Shown one piece after another: positions 19,119 through 28,984 of a stretch of DNA of 64,000 nucleotides. A program made the translations under genes and the position numbers. The notes under the pieces are model-generated. The model was not told the DNA's origin and searched no databases. It was given only the letters and a program-made list of their open reading frames with translations. Numbering within the stretch: the stretch's first letter is position 1; each line of letters opens with the position of its first letter. The DNA is from Wolbachia endosymbiont of Meromenopon meropis (GTDB lineage: Bacteria > Pseudomonadota > Alphaproteobacteria > Rickettsiales > Anaplasmataceae), in NCBI GenBank assembly GCA_029784595.1, contig JAJETZ010000002.1, positions 62,001 to 126,000 of the forward strand, read 5' to 3'.

Positions 19119-19466
19119 ATGAGTAGTTTAGTTTTAATTTATACGGCTTTTGCAAACTTTGAAGATGCTAAAGCTCTTTCTAGGAAATTATTAAGTGAAA
19201 GGTTAATTGTTTGTGTGAATATATTTCCAGAGGTAAATTCTCTTTATCTATGGAAGGGCAAGATTAATAGTAGTTCTGAAACAGTAACAATTATGAAAAG
19301 CAGAAACGATCAGATTTATAAAATAATAGAAAAAATTGAGGCAGTACATTCTTACGATCAACCTGCTGTCATAGTAATGCCTATAGAAAAAGCAAATAAG
19401 TCTTTTATTAATTGGGTCAATAATGTTATTGATGTAAGCAGTATTTGGGGTGTAGCCAAGCGGTAA
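19119..19466 (+). CDS. cutA: CutA family divalent-cation tolerance protein, 3' end inside a tRNA gene
   Basis: CutA is a small trimeric protein linked to copper/divalent cation tolerance; its exact role is unsettled. The 115-residue product has the family blocks VCVNIFPEVNSLYLWKGKI and HSYDQPAVIVMPIE, and a normal length. The last seven codons, including the TAA stop, are made of the first 21 bases of tRNA-Gln (19446-19466). Tyr residues and the Trp at the intersubunit face are kept. The overlap means the mRNA and the tRNA cannot both be produced intact from one transcript. Confidence 0.93.
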   Translation: MSSLVLIYTAFANFEDAKALSRKLLSERLIVCVNIFPEVNSLYLWKGKINSSSETVTIMKSRNDQIYKIIEKIEAVHSYDQPAVIVMPIEKANKSFINWVNNVIDVSSIWGVAKR

Positions 19467-19517
19467 GGCAGCGGTTTTTGATACCGCCATGCGAAGGTTC
19501 GAATCCTTCCGCCCCAG
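19446..19517 (+). tRNA. tRNA-Gln (anticodon TTG)
   Basis: A full cloverleaf of 72 nt: acceptor TGGGGTG pairs with CGCCCCA (one T-G wobble), a D arm, anticodon stem GCGGT/ACCGC with loop TTTTGAT, and a T arm GGTTCGAATCC. The discriminator is G; CCA is not encoded. The U-A first pair is typical of Gln tRNAs. Its first 21 bases double as the end of cutA, and the next gene starts nine bases after it. Confidence 0.97.
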
Positions 19518-19526
19518 CCGTGTTAA

Positions 19527-20123
19527 ATGCAATACAAAATGATATCGTTTTTCTATAGACTCAGATTATTAAATGGCATACTGTGTAGTTTAAAGGATAT
19601 AATTGTGAGATTATTCTTTCTCATGCTATACCTTTATATATCAAGCGTTACTCTTATCTTTCTCAACAATGGTTTTGAATACGCTGTAAAATTTAGTTCT
19701 TTTAAAAAAGCATTTAATCATTTATTTGAGTATTGCAAGTGGTATTTTTATAATAAAGACGTTGTAACTTGCGAAGTTTATTTTAAAATACTAGTAGCAT
19801 TATTTGTTCCACATTTTCTTTATAGATTATTTTTTAGCATTAGCTGGAAGCATTTTTTAAAGAAAAAGATAGCGCAAATATTTAAATTAATGATCAGAAA
19901 GAGAGAAGGTAGATTTAAAATTGATATTAATAGTCATAATAACTGTAGAAATGAAAATAGCTACAGTAGTGAAGACTACTATAACTGCAATAATGCGCAA
20001 CGATACGCCCAGGAAAAACAAAAAGTAATAATGATAAGGAAACTTCTGCTCAAAGACATAGAAGAAGTTGTGGATAAAAGATTAAATGACATATTCTTTG
20101 GTGAAAGAGGTAGTTCTCATTAA
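19527..20123 (+). CDS. Uncharacterised membrane protein next to tRNA-Gln
   Basis: Not recognised. The 198-residue product has two hydrophobic helices (about 27-48 and 86-104), a basic linker, an Asn/Tyr/Ser-rich stretch (about 135-160) and a charged helical C-terminus ending LLLKDIEEVVDKRLNDIFFG, possibly a coiled coil. ATG at 19527 is used; a second ATG four codons later is possible. Close spacing behind the tRNA suggests it belongs to the cutA-tRNA transcript. The C-terminal pattern KDIEEVVDKRL suggests an oligomerisation helix. Confidence 0.65.
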   Translation: MQYKMISFFYRLRLLNGILCSLKDIIVRLFFLMLYLYISSVTLIFLNNGFEYAVKFSSFKKAFNHLFEYCKWYFYNKDVVTCEVYFKILVALFVPHFLYRLFFSISWKHFLKKKIAQIFKLMIRKREGRFKIDINSHNNCRNENSYSSEDYYNCNNAQRYAQEKQKVIMIRKLLLKDIEEVVDKRLNDIFFGERGSSH

Positions 20124-20869
20124 AAAGTTTTAATTAATTTTATTGTAATTTTTAGCAATGAATTGTACTTACGTTTTAATATACTCTATGATAATTGATC
20201 ACACGAAAGAAACCCAACAGACCTTGATTAAAAATAAATATTATAACATACATTAGCCTTTCTATACTAAACTTGTATCTTTGTTATAGTTGTTTATTGA
20301 TTATATCAAATTATACTATTTTCAGTAGTTCATGGTGTTGCTTTATTATAACAAATAATATCGCGTTTATGTGTGATACAAAAAATTGTCTTGGTTTGTT
20401 TTAATGATGCTAAACTTAAATAGAAAAACAAAGAACTTCAATTGTATAGTTACAATATACCACATTCGGTCACATAAAATGCATTAAAAAGTTTTTGATA
20501 TTTTCTAATAAAACAACTTTACATAAGTTTACTTAAATTTTTGTGTTATTTAGATAAAAATCAAAATCTAATTTTTAGAGATCTCCAGTAGAGATAAGTA
20601 ATTATAGATACTGTAAAAATCAAATTTTGAAAATAAATATATCAATATCTAATACTTTATTTTTTATCATTTATTTTAATCTGCTTAAGTTGGATTATAA
20701 TTTCTTATAACTTTTTTATTAAATTTAGAAAGTAATAGAAATAAATTTCATCTTAATGAATAAATTATGATTTACTTCTGTGAAACATTCCAACAATACA
20801 GTGCATTACTGAGATGATTTTACAAAAATCTATTTTTAACTTACACTGCAATTTTTAAATCCGTAATTT
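20124..20869. other. Intergenic region, about 745 bp, nothing recognised
   Basis: AT-rich spacer between the membrane-protein gene and secD, both on the plus strand. I found no RNA gene, no convincing protein remnant and no strong hairpin. The secD promoter should lie near its right end but is not clear. Confidence 0.6.
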
Positions 20870-22384
20870 ATGAAGAGCAGACTTGTAATTAGATCTTTCT
20901 TTGTATTTTGTATTTTCTTTCTTGCCTTATATTTGATATTACCAAATTTCTTCAAAAATAAACTTTTTATTTCAAAAAAGAAAATAAACTTAGGTCTTGA
21001 CCTGAAGGGTGGTTCATCCCTTCTTCTTAACGTAGATTTAGATTCTTACTTCAAAGAAAAGCTTACTATACTAGCCGATGAAATAAAAGAAATTTTATTA
21101 GGAAATAATATAAAATTTAATATTTTAGTTGATAAGCAAGTAATTGTAACTTTATTTAATATCGATGAGCATAAAAAAATCTTAACGATAATTCGCAGAA
21201 TGAACTCAAATCTAGATCTAAATAGAAAAGATTCTTCAATTATTATTTCATACAAACCTGATTATAAATATTCTCTGACCAATGAAATAATTCTAGAATC
21301 GATAAATAATATCCAAAGACGTTTAGACAGACTTGGTACAAAAGAAATATGTGTACAAAAACAAGGACAGAGTAAGATATTAATTCAAGTACCTGGAGTG
21401 GAGGATACAGAGCAAATAAAATCTCTACTTGGCAAAACTGCTAAGCTAACTTTTCATTTGATGAACACTAGTGTTACCAAGGTACAAGATATAGACCATG
21501 AAACTACTATCATGCTTAAAGATTCTTTGGGTAATTCTTATCCTATATTCCGCAAAATTGAAATAAGTGGAGATTCGCTAGTTAATGCATCAATAAGATT
21601 CACTTCGCTTGGAAAAGCTACAGTGCATTTTAAATTCGATAGTGTAGCAAGTAAAAGATTTGCAAAAATTACCAAAGAAAATATAGGAAAATTTTTTGCA
21701 ATTGTCCTCGACAATACAGTAATAGCTATTCCAGTGATACGCGAAGCGATTTTAAACGGAGAAGGAGAGATTAGTGGTAATTTTACTGAAAAACAAGCAG
21801 GTGAACTTGCAATACTCTTAAAATCTGGCGCATTGCCAGCACCACTTAAAATAATAGAAGAAAAAAGTATTGGTCCAAATCTTGGAGAAAAATCAATCAA
21901 AGCAGGAGAGATAGCAGCAATAATTTCTGTTGTCGCTGTTACTTCATTTATAATCATAATTTACGGCAAGTTAGGCTTATTGGCCTCTGTTGCGCTACTT
22001 TTCAATGTAATTTTTATGCTATTAATTCTCACACTACTTGAAGCAACTCTAACTTTACCTGGAATTGCCGGTATTGCCCTAACTGTCGGCATGTCAGTTG
22101 ACGCAAACGTTTTGATATTCGAACGTATTCGCGAAGAAATAAAGCTAGGAAAAAGAACAGTTCGTGCAATTGAAGAGGGATTTAAAGGCGCAATAAAAAC
22201 AATTCTTGATTCAAATCTCACTACATTAATTGCTGGGGGAATAATGTTTGCCGTTGGTAGTGGAGCAATAAGAGGATTTGCTATTACTTTGTCAATAGGA
22301 GTCCTGTGCTCAATGTTTTCTGCAATCACAATCACAAAGCTTCTGATAGAGCTGTGCATAGATCCAAAGAAATTAGTGCTTTAA
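20870..22384 (+). CDS. secD: Protein translocase subunit SecD
   Basis: An RND-type membrane subunit that, with SecF, uses the proton gradient to pull exported proteins through SecYEG. The 504-residue product has an N-terminal helix, the D1 motif GLDLKGGSSLLL, the large periplasmic P1 domain, and a C-terminal bundle of five helices with the D5/D6-like GIALTVGMSVDANVLIFERI motif. The key Asp in VDANV is present. SecF is not adjacent, as in other Anaplasmataceae where the pair is split. Confidence 0.96.
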   Translation: MKSRLVIRSFFVFCIFFLALYLILPNFFKNKLFISKKKINLGLDLKGGSSLLLNVDLDSYFKEKLTILADEIKEILLGNNIKFNILVDKQVIVTLFNIDEHKKILTIIRRMNSNLDLNRKDSSIIISYKPDYKYSLTNEIILESINNIQRRLDRLGTKEICVQKQGQSKILIQVPGVEDTEQIKSLLGKTAKLTFHLMNTSVTKVQDIDHETTIMLKDSLGNSYPIFRKIEISGDSLVNASIRFTSLGKATVHFKFDSVASKRFAKITKENIGKFFAIVLDNTVIAIPVIREAILNGEGEISGNFTEKQAGELAILLKSGALPAPLKIIEEKSIGPNLGEKSIKAGEIAAIISVVAVTSFIIIIYGKLGLLASVALLFNVIFMLLILTLLEATLTLPGIAGIALTVGMSVDANVLIFERIREEIKLGKRTVRAIEEGFKGAIKTILDSNLTTLIAGGIMFAVGSGAIRGFAITLSIGVLCSMFSAITITKLLIELCIDPKKLVL

Positions 22385-22446
22385 AAGCTAACTAATTTCA
22401 AAATAATAAAATTATTATATAATGTCACTTTTATGTTTTATTTCTA

Positions 22447-23631
22447 ATGTTTAGATTTACGATGCCTTTTTCTATACTACTTGCGGTAGTCGCCTACTAT
22501 TTAAACAATAAAATTGCGTTTGAAGTAGGAAAAATATTTAGCTACATATTCATTAGTTTACTCAAATTGATCAGTCTACCTTTAGTTTTTCTGTCTATAG
22601 TATCTACAGTTTCAGAACTTAAAGACTTATTTAGGATTAAAATCCTACTTAAAAAAACATTTTTTTATACTTTACTTACAACTATTATTGCTGCGTTTGT
22701 TGCATTATCTTTTTACTTACTCATGGATCCAGCAAGAAAAACTTTTGTAAATAACACAATAGAAAACGTGAGCAATGAAAATTACAATTACTTTTCATAC
22801 TTAAAATCACTTGTTCCTTCAAATTTTATACAAATTTTTCTTGAAAATAACGTTATTGGCAGTATATTAATCGCATTTTTAATGAGTGGAGCTATCACTT
22901 CCCTCTCAAGAGAGAAACAGAATTTACTGCATAAAATATTTTCTGCACTTTTCGATGTATTACTTAAAATTGCTCAATGGCTATTGAACTTTATTCCGTT
23001 TGCTACATGGTCTTTTATTACGTGTTTTTTGTATGAGTTAAAAAATGGAGATGAATTATATAGTCTTTTATGGTATTTTGCTTGTATAATGTCTGCAAAC
23101 TTCGTACAGGCATTCTTAGTTTTACCTCTACTTATGTACTATAAGGGTATATCACCGATTCAAACACTAAAAGGAGTTATACCAGCACTTACACTCGCAT
23201 TTTTTTCTAAATCATCAAGTGCAACTCTACCAACTACAATAAATTGTGTTCAAAATAAACTAAAAGTGTCAAAAAAAATATCGTCTTTCATATTACCAAT
23301 ATGCACAACGGTCAATATGAACGCATGTGCTGCATTTATTTTGATTACAGTAATATTTGTTGCGGAGATGAATGAACGAATATTTTCTTTAAGCGAAATG
23401 TTTATATGGGTTTTTTTAGCTACAGGATCTGCAATTGGTAATGCTGGAGTGCCGATGGGATGTTATTTTATGGCAACTAATTATCTAATATCAATGAACG
23501 TTTCTTTATATATAATGGGATTAATTTTACCTATTTACACAATCATTGATATGTGGGAAACTCCAATAAATGTGTGGTCTGATGTTTGCATAACTCAGAT
23601 AATCAATAAAGATTACAAATATAAAATATAA
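22447..23631 (+). CDS. Dicarboxylate/amino acid:cation symporter (DAACS family)
   Basis: A secondary transporter that imports glutamate, aspartate or C4-dicarboxylates with Na+ or H+. It is consistent with an intracellular bacterium that feeds on host amino acids. In 394 residues (slightly short for the family) it has eight helices and the hairpin signatures SKSSSATLPTTI (HP1), NMNACAAF where GltP-type proteins have NMDGT, and GSAIGNAGVPMG (HP2). The change in the NMDGT motif may alter cation coupling or specificity, so the substrate is left open. It lies 62 bp after secD and 11 bp before pyrE. Confidence 0.88.
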   Translation: MFRFTMPFSILLAVVAYYLNNKIAFEVGKIFSYIFISLLKLISLPLVFLSIVSTVSELKDLFRIKILLKKTFFYTLLTTIIAAFVALSFYLLMDPARKTFVNNTIENVSNENYNYFSYLKSLVPSNFIQIFLENNVIGSILIAFLMSGAITSLSREKQNLLHKIFSALFDVLLKIAQWLLNFIPFATWSFITCFLYELKNGDELYSLLWYFACIMSANFVQAFLVLPLLMYYKGISPIQTLKGVIPALTLAFFSKSSSATLPTTINCVQNKLKVSKKISSFILPICTTVNMNACAAFILITVIFVAEMNERIFSLSEMFIWVFLATGSAIGNAGVPMGCYFMATNYLISMNVSLYIMGLILPIYTIIDMWETPINVWSDVCITQIINKDYKYKI

Positions 23632-23642
23632 GACATAAAACA

Positions 23643-24242
23643 ATGTTAGAAGATAAAAATGATCACCTAATATTAAAAGATTTTGAGGAAGCCGGTGCAA
23701 TTTTACATGGACATTTTATTCTATCATCAGGTCTACATAGTGATACTTACATACAATGTGCTAAAATTTTTGAGAACCCAAACAGAGCTATGAAAGTCTG
23801 TAAATTGTTAACAAGCAAGATAAAAAAAGAACTAAGTAATCCAATAGATTTAATATTATCCCCAGCAATTGGTGGAATAATTGTTGGTTATGAAATTGGT
23901 AGGCAACTTGGAATCAGAACGATGTTCTGCGAGCGCATTAATGGAAGATTTGAATTACGACGCGGATTTGAGATCAAAAAAAATGAAAAAATATTACTTA
24001 TTGAAGATGTAATCACTACTGGTAAATCTTCTATAGAAGCAGTGGAATGCGTAGAAAGAAATGGTGGTGAAGTAGTCGCTGAAGTTGCGCTAGTCAAGAG
24101 AACTAGTAAGGCAAAATTACCCTTTTCCGTCATATCATTACTTAAGCTAAATATTAAAAATTATAAGAAATTAAACCTTCCTGAAAAGTTGAAAAGATTA
24201 CCTGTAGTTAATCCAGGAAGCAGAAGATATCTGAGTAATTAA
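23643..24242 (+). CDS. pyrE: Orotate phosphoribosyltransferase
   Basis: Converts orotate and PRPP to OMP in pyrimidine synthesis. At 199 residues it has the PRPP-binding signature ILLIEDVITTGKSS, the FILSSGLHSDTYIQC substrate loop at the N-terminus, and the flexible RINGRFELRRGFEI loop. It starts 11 bases after the transporter stop, suggesting one transcript. De novo pyrimidine synthesis is typically retained in Wolbachia-type genomes. Confidence 0.95.
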   Translation: MLEDKNDHLILKDFEEAGAILHGHFILSSGLHSDTYIQCAKIFENPNRAMKVCKLLTSKIKKELSNPIDLILSPAIGGIIVGYEIGRQLGIRTMFCERINGRFELRRGFEIKKNEKILLIEDVITTGKSSIEAVECVERNGGEVVAEVALVKRTSKAKLPFSVISLLKLNIKNYKKLNLPEKLKRLPVVNPGSRRYLSN

Positions 24243-24923
24243 TTACTACACAAAAATAGAATCGCCTCCCTTCTATAAAATATCATCTGAGTGGAACAGA
24301 AACGGATTGAGCTCAGAAAAAATATCTAAAAATACTCACAACCTTCTTTTCGTTTAATGAGAAATTAAATGCTATTTTAATTTTAGCTTCAATCTATGCA
24401 AGTTTACAAAAATAATATAAAGTATCAGAGTTGCTCACCCTCGGGTTTATTCTTTACTTACATTACATCTGTCTTAAAATCATATTTACATAATGTTTCT
24501 CGTTTTAAAATTTTAATATATTTTTTACTATAAAACATATAATGCACTTAATAAACCTCTGTTTACAATAAAATGCAATTTATTCTCAAATACATACACA
24601 TTTAAAATGTAAATAACTTTATCTACTTTATCGAAAATATTTATTTCTTTATTTTTTGAAGTTATATTATAGCATTCAGATTTAAATGTTTTTATTGCAG
24701 TTAAAATTATAGAATTAGAACGCTTAAAAGCTTTAAAAATCCAAGTTGAAAGATTATATGTTGCACTATACAGTGTCTTTTTATTTTTTTTAATTTTTAG
24801 AATTTTTAAAACATCACAAAAAATGAAAAATCTTACTGATTTTTATTATTATAAAATTAAAAATTGCTATGCAAAACAACTAATAACATATATGTTACTT
24901 ATCGATAATCTTAGATGTAAATT
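24243..24923. other. Intergenic region, about 680 bp, nothing recognised
   Basis: AT-rich spacer between pyrE and pdxJ. Slightly more GC near 24262-24300 and 24430, but no frame, hairpin or RNA gene that I can support. Confidence 0.6.
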
Positions 24924-25631
24924 ATGAAATTAGGTGTTAATATCGATCACATTGCAACACTTCGTAACATACGCTGTACTTCATACCCGGATCCTTTGAA
25001 GGCAGCAAAAATGTCTATTGAGGCAGGAGCAGATTTTATCACAGTACATTTGCGAGAAGATAAGAGACATATTAAGGATGAGGATGTATTTCATCTAAAA
25101 CAAAATATTAAAACTGAATTGAATCTTGAAATTGCAGCTACAGAAGAAATGATCTCGATAACAGAAAAAGTAAGGCCATATTCTATTAATATAGTACCAG
25201 AAAGAAGAGAGGAATTAACAACGGAAAACGGCTTAGACATAGTTAGTCTGCACAACAAACTCGCTGACGTAATAGAGAAAATGCATAGAATTAATATAAA
25301 GGTTTCATTATTTATCGATCCAAATATTGATCAACTAAAATGTCTTGAAAAATTAAAAATAAAGCCGAATATAATAGAAATTCACACAGGGGATTACTGC
25401 AATAATCCATCAAATGAAAGATTTGAGTCAATTGTCAACGCTGCATCATATATTAATGAACTGGGAATAGAGTGCCATGCAGGACATGGTATAACTTATG
25501 CACACGCTAAAAAAATAAAGGAAATACCACACATCAGAGCTATCAATGTGGGCCACTTTTTAATCAGTGAAGCTGTATTTTATGGCTTTCACAATGTAGT
25601 GAAAACAATGAAAACTATAATTTCTAATTGA
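24924..25631 (+). CDS. pdxJ: Pyridoxine 5'-phosphate synthase
   Basis: Condenses 1-deoxyxylulose phosphate with an amino-acetone phosphate to make pyridoxine phosphate (vitamin B6). The 235-residue TIM-barrel protein shows the family start [13 protein letters not shown], the HLREDKRHI block (catalytic Glu/His), the NIVPERREE catalytic glutamate block and HAGHGITY near the C-terminus. It converges with the HU-like gene; the two stop-codon ends overlap by eight bases. Confidence 0.97.
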   Translation: MKLGVNIDHIATLRNIRCTSYPDPLKAAKMSIEAGADFITVHLREDKRHIKDEDVFHLKQNIKTELNLEIAATEEMISITEKVRPYSINIVPERREELTTENGLDIVSLHNKLADVIEKMHRINIKVSLFIDPNIDQLKCLEKLKIKPNIIEIHTGDYCNNPSNERFESIVNAASYINELGIECHAGHGITYAHAKKIKEIPHIRAINVGHFLISEAVFYGFHNVVKTMKTIISN

Positions 25632-25935
25632 CCAAAGCCCTTTCTTTTTCGTTTAAAATAGTCAAAAAAGTCTTACTCGCTTTAAATTTTACTCTAGTCT
25701 TTTTTGGAATAATCATAACTTTACCATTATGAGGATTGCGACATTGCTTCTCTCTACTTATAACAATAGAAAGCGTACCAACCCCATGCAAACGTACCTC
25801 ACCTTCGTTATCTAATTTATCTTTTACTATTTTTATAAACGAATCGTGAATTTTAGATAAGTCAGACTTCTTTATACTTATATTTTGATAAGAGCAACTT
25901 TCTTTCAGCTGCCTAACTATATCCTCTTTACTCAT
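25624..25935 (-). CDS. HU/IHF-family DNA-binding protein
   Basis: A small histone-like protein that bends DNA as a dimer. The 103 residues include an N-terminal helical pair ([10 protein letters not shown]), the [13 protein letters not shown] core, and the DNA-contacting arm, whose tip reads [14 protein letters not shown] where canonical members have RNPxTG. The conserved proline at the arm tip is kept, and the family intercalating residue lies just after it. Whether it is HU or one IHF subunit cannot be told. It overlaps the 3' end of pdxJ by eight bases on the opposite strand. Confidence 0.9.
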   Translation of the reverse strand: MSKEDIVRQLKESCSYQNISIKKSDLSKIHDSFIKIVKDKLDNEGEVRLHGVGTLSIVISREKQCRNPHNGKVMIIPKKTRVKFKASKTFLTILNEKERALVN

Positions 25936-26038
25936 AAATTACCTAAAAATATTAAAAACTCACACGAACAGTATTTTAAGAATACACACTATAAACTTCG
26001 ATTCTAATATTTATATAATACCAATAAAACTGTACAAG

Positions 26039-26488
26039 TCATCTTTTAGAAAATTGACATTTTTTGCGAGCCTTATGTTGACCATACTTCTTACGCTCAA
26101 CAATACGCGAATCTCGTGTTAAAAAACCTCCTTTGCGTAATATAGAATGCAAATCGTGGCTTATTTTACTCAAAGCCCTACTTATTCCATGAACCAACGC
26201 ACCTGCTTGACCAGATAAACCTCCGCCCTTTATTGTGGCAAATACATCATACTTATCGAGTGTAGAGGTTACAATAAATGGCATTTTTATCATTTTACAC
26301 ACTGACTCTCTTTTAAAGTAATCGAGTAGTTCGTTTTTTCGATTAATATTAAATTTTCCACTGCCGGATCTTATCCATACTCTTGCTGCAGATTCTTTTC
26401 TTCGACCCGTCGAGTACAAACGGCCTAATGAATCAAAAATCGGCTTACTCGTTGTTTTATTTGATTGATTTGTTACGAAATTTTCCAT
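26039..26488 (-). CDS. rpsI: 30S ribosomal protein S9
   Basis: S9 sits in the 30S head and its C-terminal tail reaches the P-site tRNA anticodon. The 149-residue product has a short N-terminal extension, then [16 protein letters not shown], the [14 protein letters not shown] block and the basic tail [17 protein letters not shown], which ends in the conserved arginine. It follows rplM after nine bases, the universal bacterial order. Confidence 0.97.
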   Translation of the reverse strand: MENFVTNQSNKTTSKPIFDSLGRLYSTGRRKESAARVWIRSGSGKFNINRKNELLDYFKRESVCKMIKMPFIVTSTLDKYDVFATIKGGGLSGQAGALVHGISRALSKISHDLHSILRKGGFLTRDSRIVERKKYGQHKARKKCQFSKR

Positions 26489-26497
26489 TTTATCACA

Positions 26498-26959
26498 TTA
26501 TTTTTTTTTATTTTTACGATTGAAAGAAGCAAAATCTATCTTCTCAGGTTGTTGTCCCTCATGTTTATTCAGCGAACCAGAATAAACGTACAAGTTACTA
26601 AAGCGTTTACGCGCCATGGGACCATTATCGAGCATTCTCTTTACTGCCATTTCTATAACGCGTTCAGGAAACCTACCATTTAAGATGGTATCTGGAGTAG
26701 TTGTTTTTAAACCACCAGGATAACCTGTATGCTTATAATAGACTTTATCTTTGAATTTTCTCCCAGTAAAATGCACTTTTTCTGCGTTAATGATAATTAC
26801 ATTATCACCGCAATCCATATTAGGCGTATACTCAGGTTTATGTTTTCCACGTAACAAAGTTGCAACAAATGCCGCAAGCCTACCTACCACCAATCCTTCT
26901 GCATCTATAATAAACCATTTTTTATCAATTTGCTTTTTTTTTAAAAAAAAAGTTTTCAT
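26498..26959 (-). CDS. rplM: 50S ribosomal protein L13
   Basis: L13 is an early assembly protein of the 50S subunit. The ATG at 26959 gives 153 residues starting [20 protein letters not shown], the family pattern; an upstream ATG (27022) would add a non-family hydrophobic leader. Blocks [30 protein letters not shown] and YKHTGYPGG are present. It is the first gene of the rplM-rpsI operon, with a good promoter at 26988-27016. Confidence 0.96.
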   Translation of the reverse strand: MKTFFLKKKQIDKKWFIIDAEGLVVGRLAAFVATLLRGKHKPEYTPNMDCGDNVIIINAEKVHFTGRKFKDKVYYKHTGYPGGLKTTTPDTILNGRFPERVIEMAVKRMLDNGPMARKRFSNLYVYSGSLNKHEGQQPEKIDFASFNRKNKKK

Positions 26960-26987
26960 AATTAAAATTAAGAACGGAATTTTCCAA

Positions 26988-27016
26988 GGTATACATAAGT
27001 TTCTAAATAGAGTCAA
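26988..27016 (-). promoter_or_regulatory. Promoter for rplM-rpsI
   Basis: Read on the minus strand: TTGACT (27016-27011), a 17-bp spacer, then TATACC (26993-26988), about 29 bases before the chosen rplM ATG. This placement supports the internal ATG as the true rplM start because the longer frame would begin upstream of the promoter. Confidence 0.65.
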
Positions 27017-27045
27017 TAACATTTGGTTATTGATTATTAAAGCAA

Positions 27046-27074
27046 TTTACGCTAATAATTTTTTTGTATATAAC
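27046..27074 (+). promoter_or_regulatory. Promoter for tolC
   Basis: TTTACG (27046-27051), a 17-bp spacer and TATAAC (27069-27074) lie 26 bp before the tolC ATG, back to back with the rplM promoter. It is followed by a clear ribosome site (AGGAGTAG). Confidence 0.6.
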
Positions 27075-27100
27075 TAACATATCTCTAATTTAGGAGTAGA

Positions 27101-28372
27101 ATGTTTCGATTAATTATTATATTTACAACCATTTTTTTTAGTGCTGTAAGTTGCTATGGAATCAGCCTAGAAGAGGTTATAAGTAGAGCTATTAAAAATA
27201 GTTCGAAACTAAAATCTCAATATTACCAATATAAGAGTACAAAAAGACAGATAAAGTCTGTTGGATTAGCTGAGTTTCTACCAGAGATTAATTTTCAATA
27301 TAAATTGAACAAAAAATTCGATCTTCAAGATCTTCTGTATTACTACAGTTGTAATGATAGAATTAGTTTTAAAAGTGAAAAAAACTTCACGGTGAATCAA
27401 AAAATAATAGATGGTGGTGGTCTTTTTGCCACATTGAGTCAATTAAATCATTTACTCAAAGCAGAAAAGATGCAACTTCAAGAATTAAAACAAGAAATTG
27501 CGCTCAGCGCTGTAGAAGCATATGTAGACGTTCTACGTAGAACAGAAATATTAAAATTAAGAGAGCATAAAGAGCGCGTCTCTTTGGAACACTTATCAGC
27601 AATGAAAAAAAGCCTTTCTCTCGGGGAAGTTACTAATGCTGAAGTTTCATTAGCAAAGGCAAAATTTTCATCATCCGTCTCAGAAAGAATTGATGCAGAA
27701 GGTAAATTGAAATTGGCAAACATTGCTTATTTTCATTTAGTTGGTGATTATCCTGACGAGCTTTCAGAAGTTAGCGATATGTTAGTACCATCTGTTCCAG
27801 AGTTGAATGAATGCTTAAAATTAGCAAAAACTAACAATTTATCTCTAAAAGCAGCGATGTATCGAAAAAAAGCAGCTACAATGAAAATTGTTACCGAACT
27901 TTCTAAATGGATTCCTTCTTTGAGTTTTACTGCAAGTAAAGAATTTGGAAGAGACTTTATTAACTTTGACACCATCTTGAATAATGTTCACATCATGTTT
28001 ACCCTTGATATACCAATTTTTAAAAGAGGAATCAATGCCTTTAATACTGGTAAAGCCAGAATGGACGCAAAAAAATCTGTCTACGATTATCATGAAATAA
28101 CAAAAAATATAGAAAAAAAGATTGTAAATGCTTGGAATAATATTATTACAGCAAGATCTATCATTAAAGCAAGTCATGAAGCCGAAAAAGCAGCGGTTTT
28201 GGCTTTGGAAGGAGTTGAACAAGAAGTCAGCTTAAATTTAAAAAGCGCAACTGAACTTTTGGATGCTGAAGATATTTTACTCAAAGCACGTTCAGATCTA
28301 GTTGAAGCGAAGAGTAATTATGTAGTTAGTGTTTATAATTTGTTATTTATGATAAATAGTATACTTCTCTAA
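27101..28372 (+). CDS. tolC: TolC-family outer membrane efflux protein
   Basis: An outer-membrane channel-tunnel protein that serves type I secretion and drug efflux. The 423-residue protein has a signal peptide (about 1-20), two repeats of long alpha-helices with heptad patterns (for example LKLREHKERVSLEHLSAMKK) and the LGEVTNAEVSLAKAKF motif typical of the family. The length matches TolC. No partner pump or adaptor is adjacent. In Anaplasmataceae, TolC is proposed to work with a type I secretion system that exports ankyrin-type effectors; that link is from general knowledge. Confidence 0.93.
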   Translation: MFRLIIIFTTIFFSAVSCYGISLEEVISRAIKNSSKLKSQYYQYKSTKRQIKSVGLAEFLPEINFQYKLNKKFDLQDLLYYYSCNDRISFKSEKNFTVNQKIIDGGGLFATLSQLNHLLKAEKMQLQELKQEIALSAVEAYVDVLRRTEILKLREHKERVSLEHLSAMKKSLSLGEVTNAEVSLAKAKFSSSVSERIDAEGKLKLANIAYFHLVGDYPDELSEVSDMLVPSVPELNECLKLAKTNNLSLKAAMYRKKAATMKIVTELSKWIPSLSFTASKEFGRDFINFDTILNNVHIMFTLDIPIFKRGINAFNTGKARMDAKKSVYDYHEITKNIEKKIVNAWNNIITARSIIKASHEAEKAAVLALEGVEQEVSLNLKSATELLDAEDILLKARSDLVEAKSNYVVSVYNLLFMINSILL

Positions 28373-28394
28373 GTTCAAAAACGGTATTAAAATT

Positions 28395-28964
28395 ATGAAT
28401 GATGTAAAAAGTAATCAATCTGTAAAAGGTATCTTGCAAAATATAAAGGAAGCTATATCAAATAGAAATGAAGATGTCGATAAAGTAGAAAGCAAAGAAA
28501 ATATTGATGATGTATTATATCTTGAAGATGAATATTTAGAAAATTTTAAAAAAGATCATCAAGAAGAAGAAGATAGTCAAAAAAATAACAATACTCGGAA
28601 TGGAGAAATAATTTTCGATAAAACAAAGTTTTATGCTCATAATTGTAATTCGCACAAAAAAGAAGAAATTCATTTTAGAAGTGATACTCAGATAAAAAAT
28701 GAAAAAAAATTAGATAATATTTATTTAAACAAGAATAATGATTATCTAATCCTAAAAGAAAATATAGAAGAAATCAGAAAGTTGCTTGAAAGCGTGCAAA
28801 TTGAGCTGCAATGTAAGCAGCAAAAAATGACAAATCTTACTGTTGAAGAGTTAATTACATCTCTTTTAAAACCTCAGTTATCTGAATGGTTGAATAAACA
28901 TCTTCATGCATTAGTAAGAGAAATAATCGAAAAAGAACTAAAAAATATAATCGGTAGTAAGTAA
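28395..28964 (+). CDS. DUF2497 / PopZ-like pole-organising protein
   Basis: The C-terminal 40 residues (about 148-186) carry LTVEELITSLLKPQLSEWLN followed by a Glu/Arg/Lys helix, the conserved oligomerisation domain of alphaproteobacterial PopZ (DUF2497). The N-terminal SVKGILQNIKEAIS (about 9-22) matches the short helix through which PopZ binds partners such as ParB. The middle (about 25-125) is an acidic, Asn- and Glu-rich linker, as in PopZ. Caulobacter PopZ builds a polar hub for chromosome anchoring. Function here is inferred only; the domain match is from memory of the family. It lies 22 bp after tolC. Confidence 0.75.
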   Translation: MNDVKSNQSVKGILQNIKEAISNRNEDVDKVESKENIDDVLYLEDEYLENFKKDHQEEEDSQKNNNTRNGEIIFDKTKFYAHNCNSHKKEEIHFRSDTQIKNEKKLDNIYLNKNNDYLILKENIEEIRKLLESVQIELQCKQQKMTNLTVEELITSLLKPQLSEWLNKHLHALVREIIEKELKNIIGSK

Positions 28965-28984
28965 TTCTTTATGGAGTATTAACA

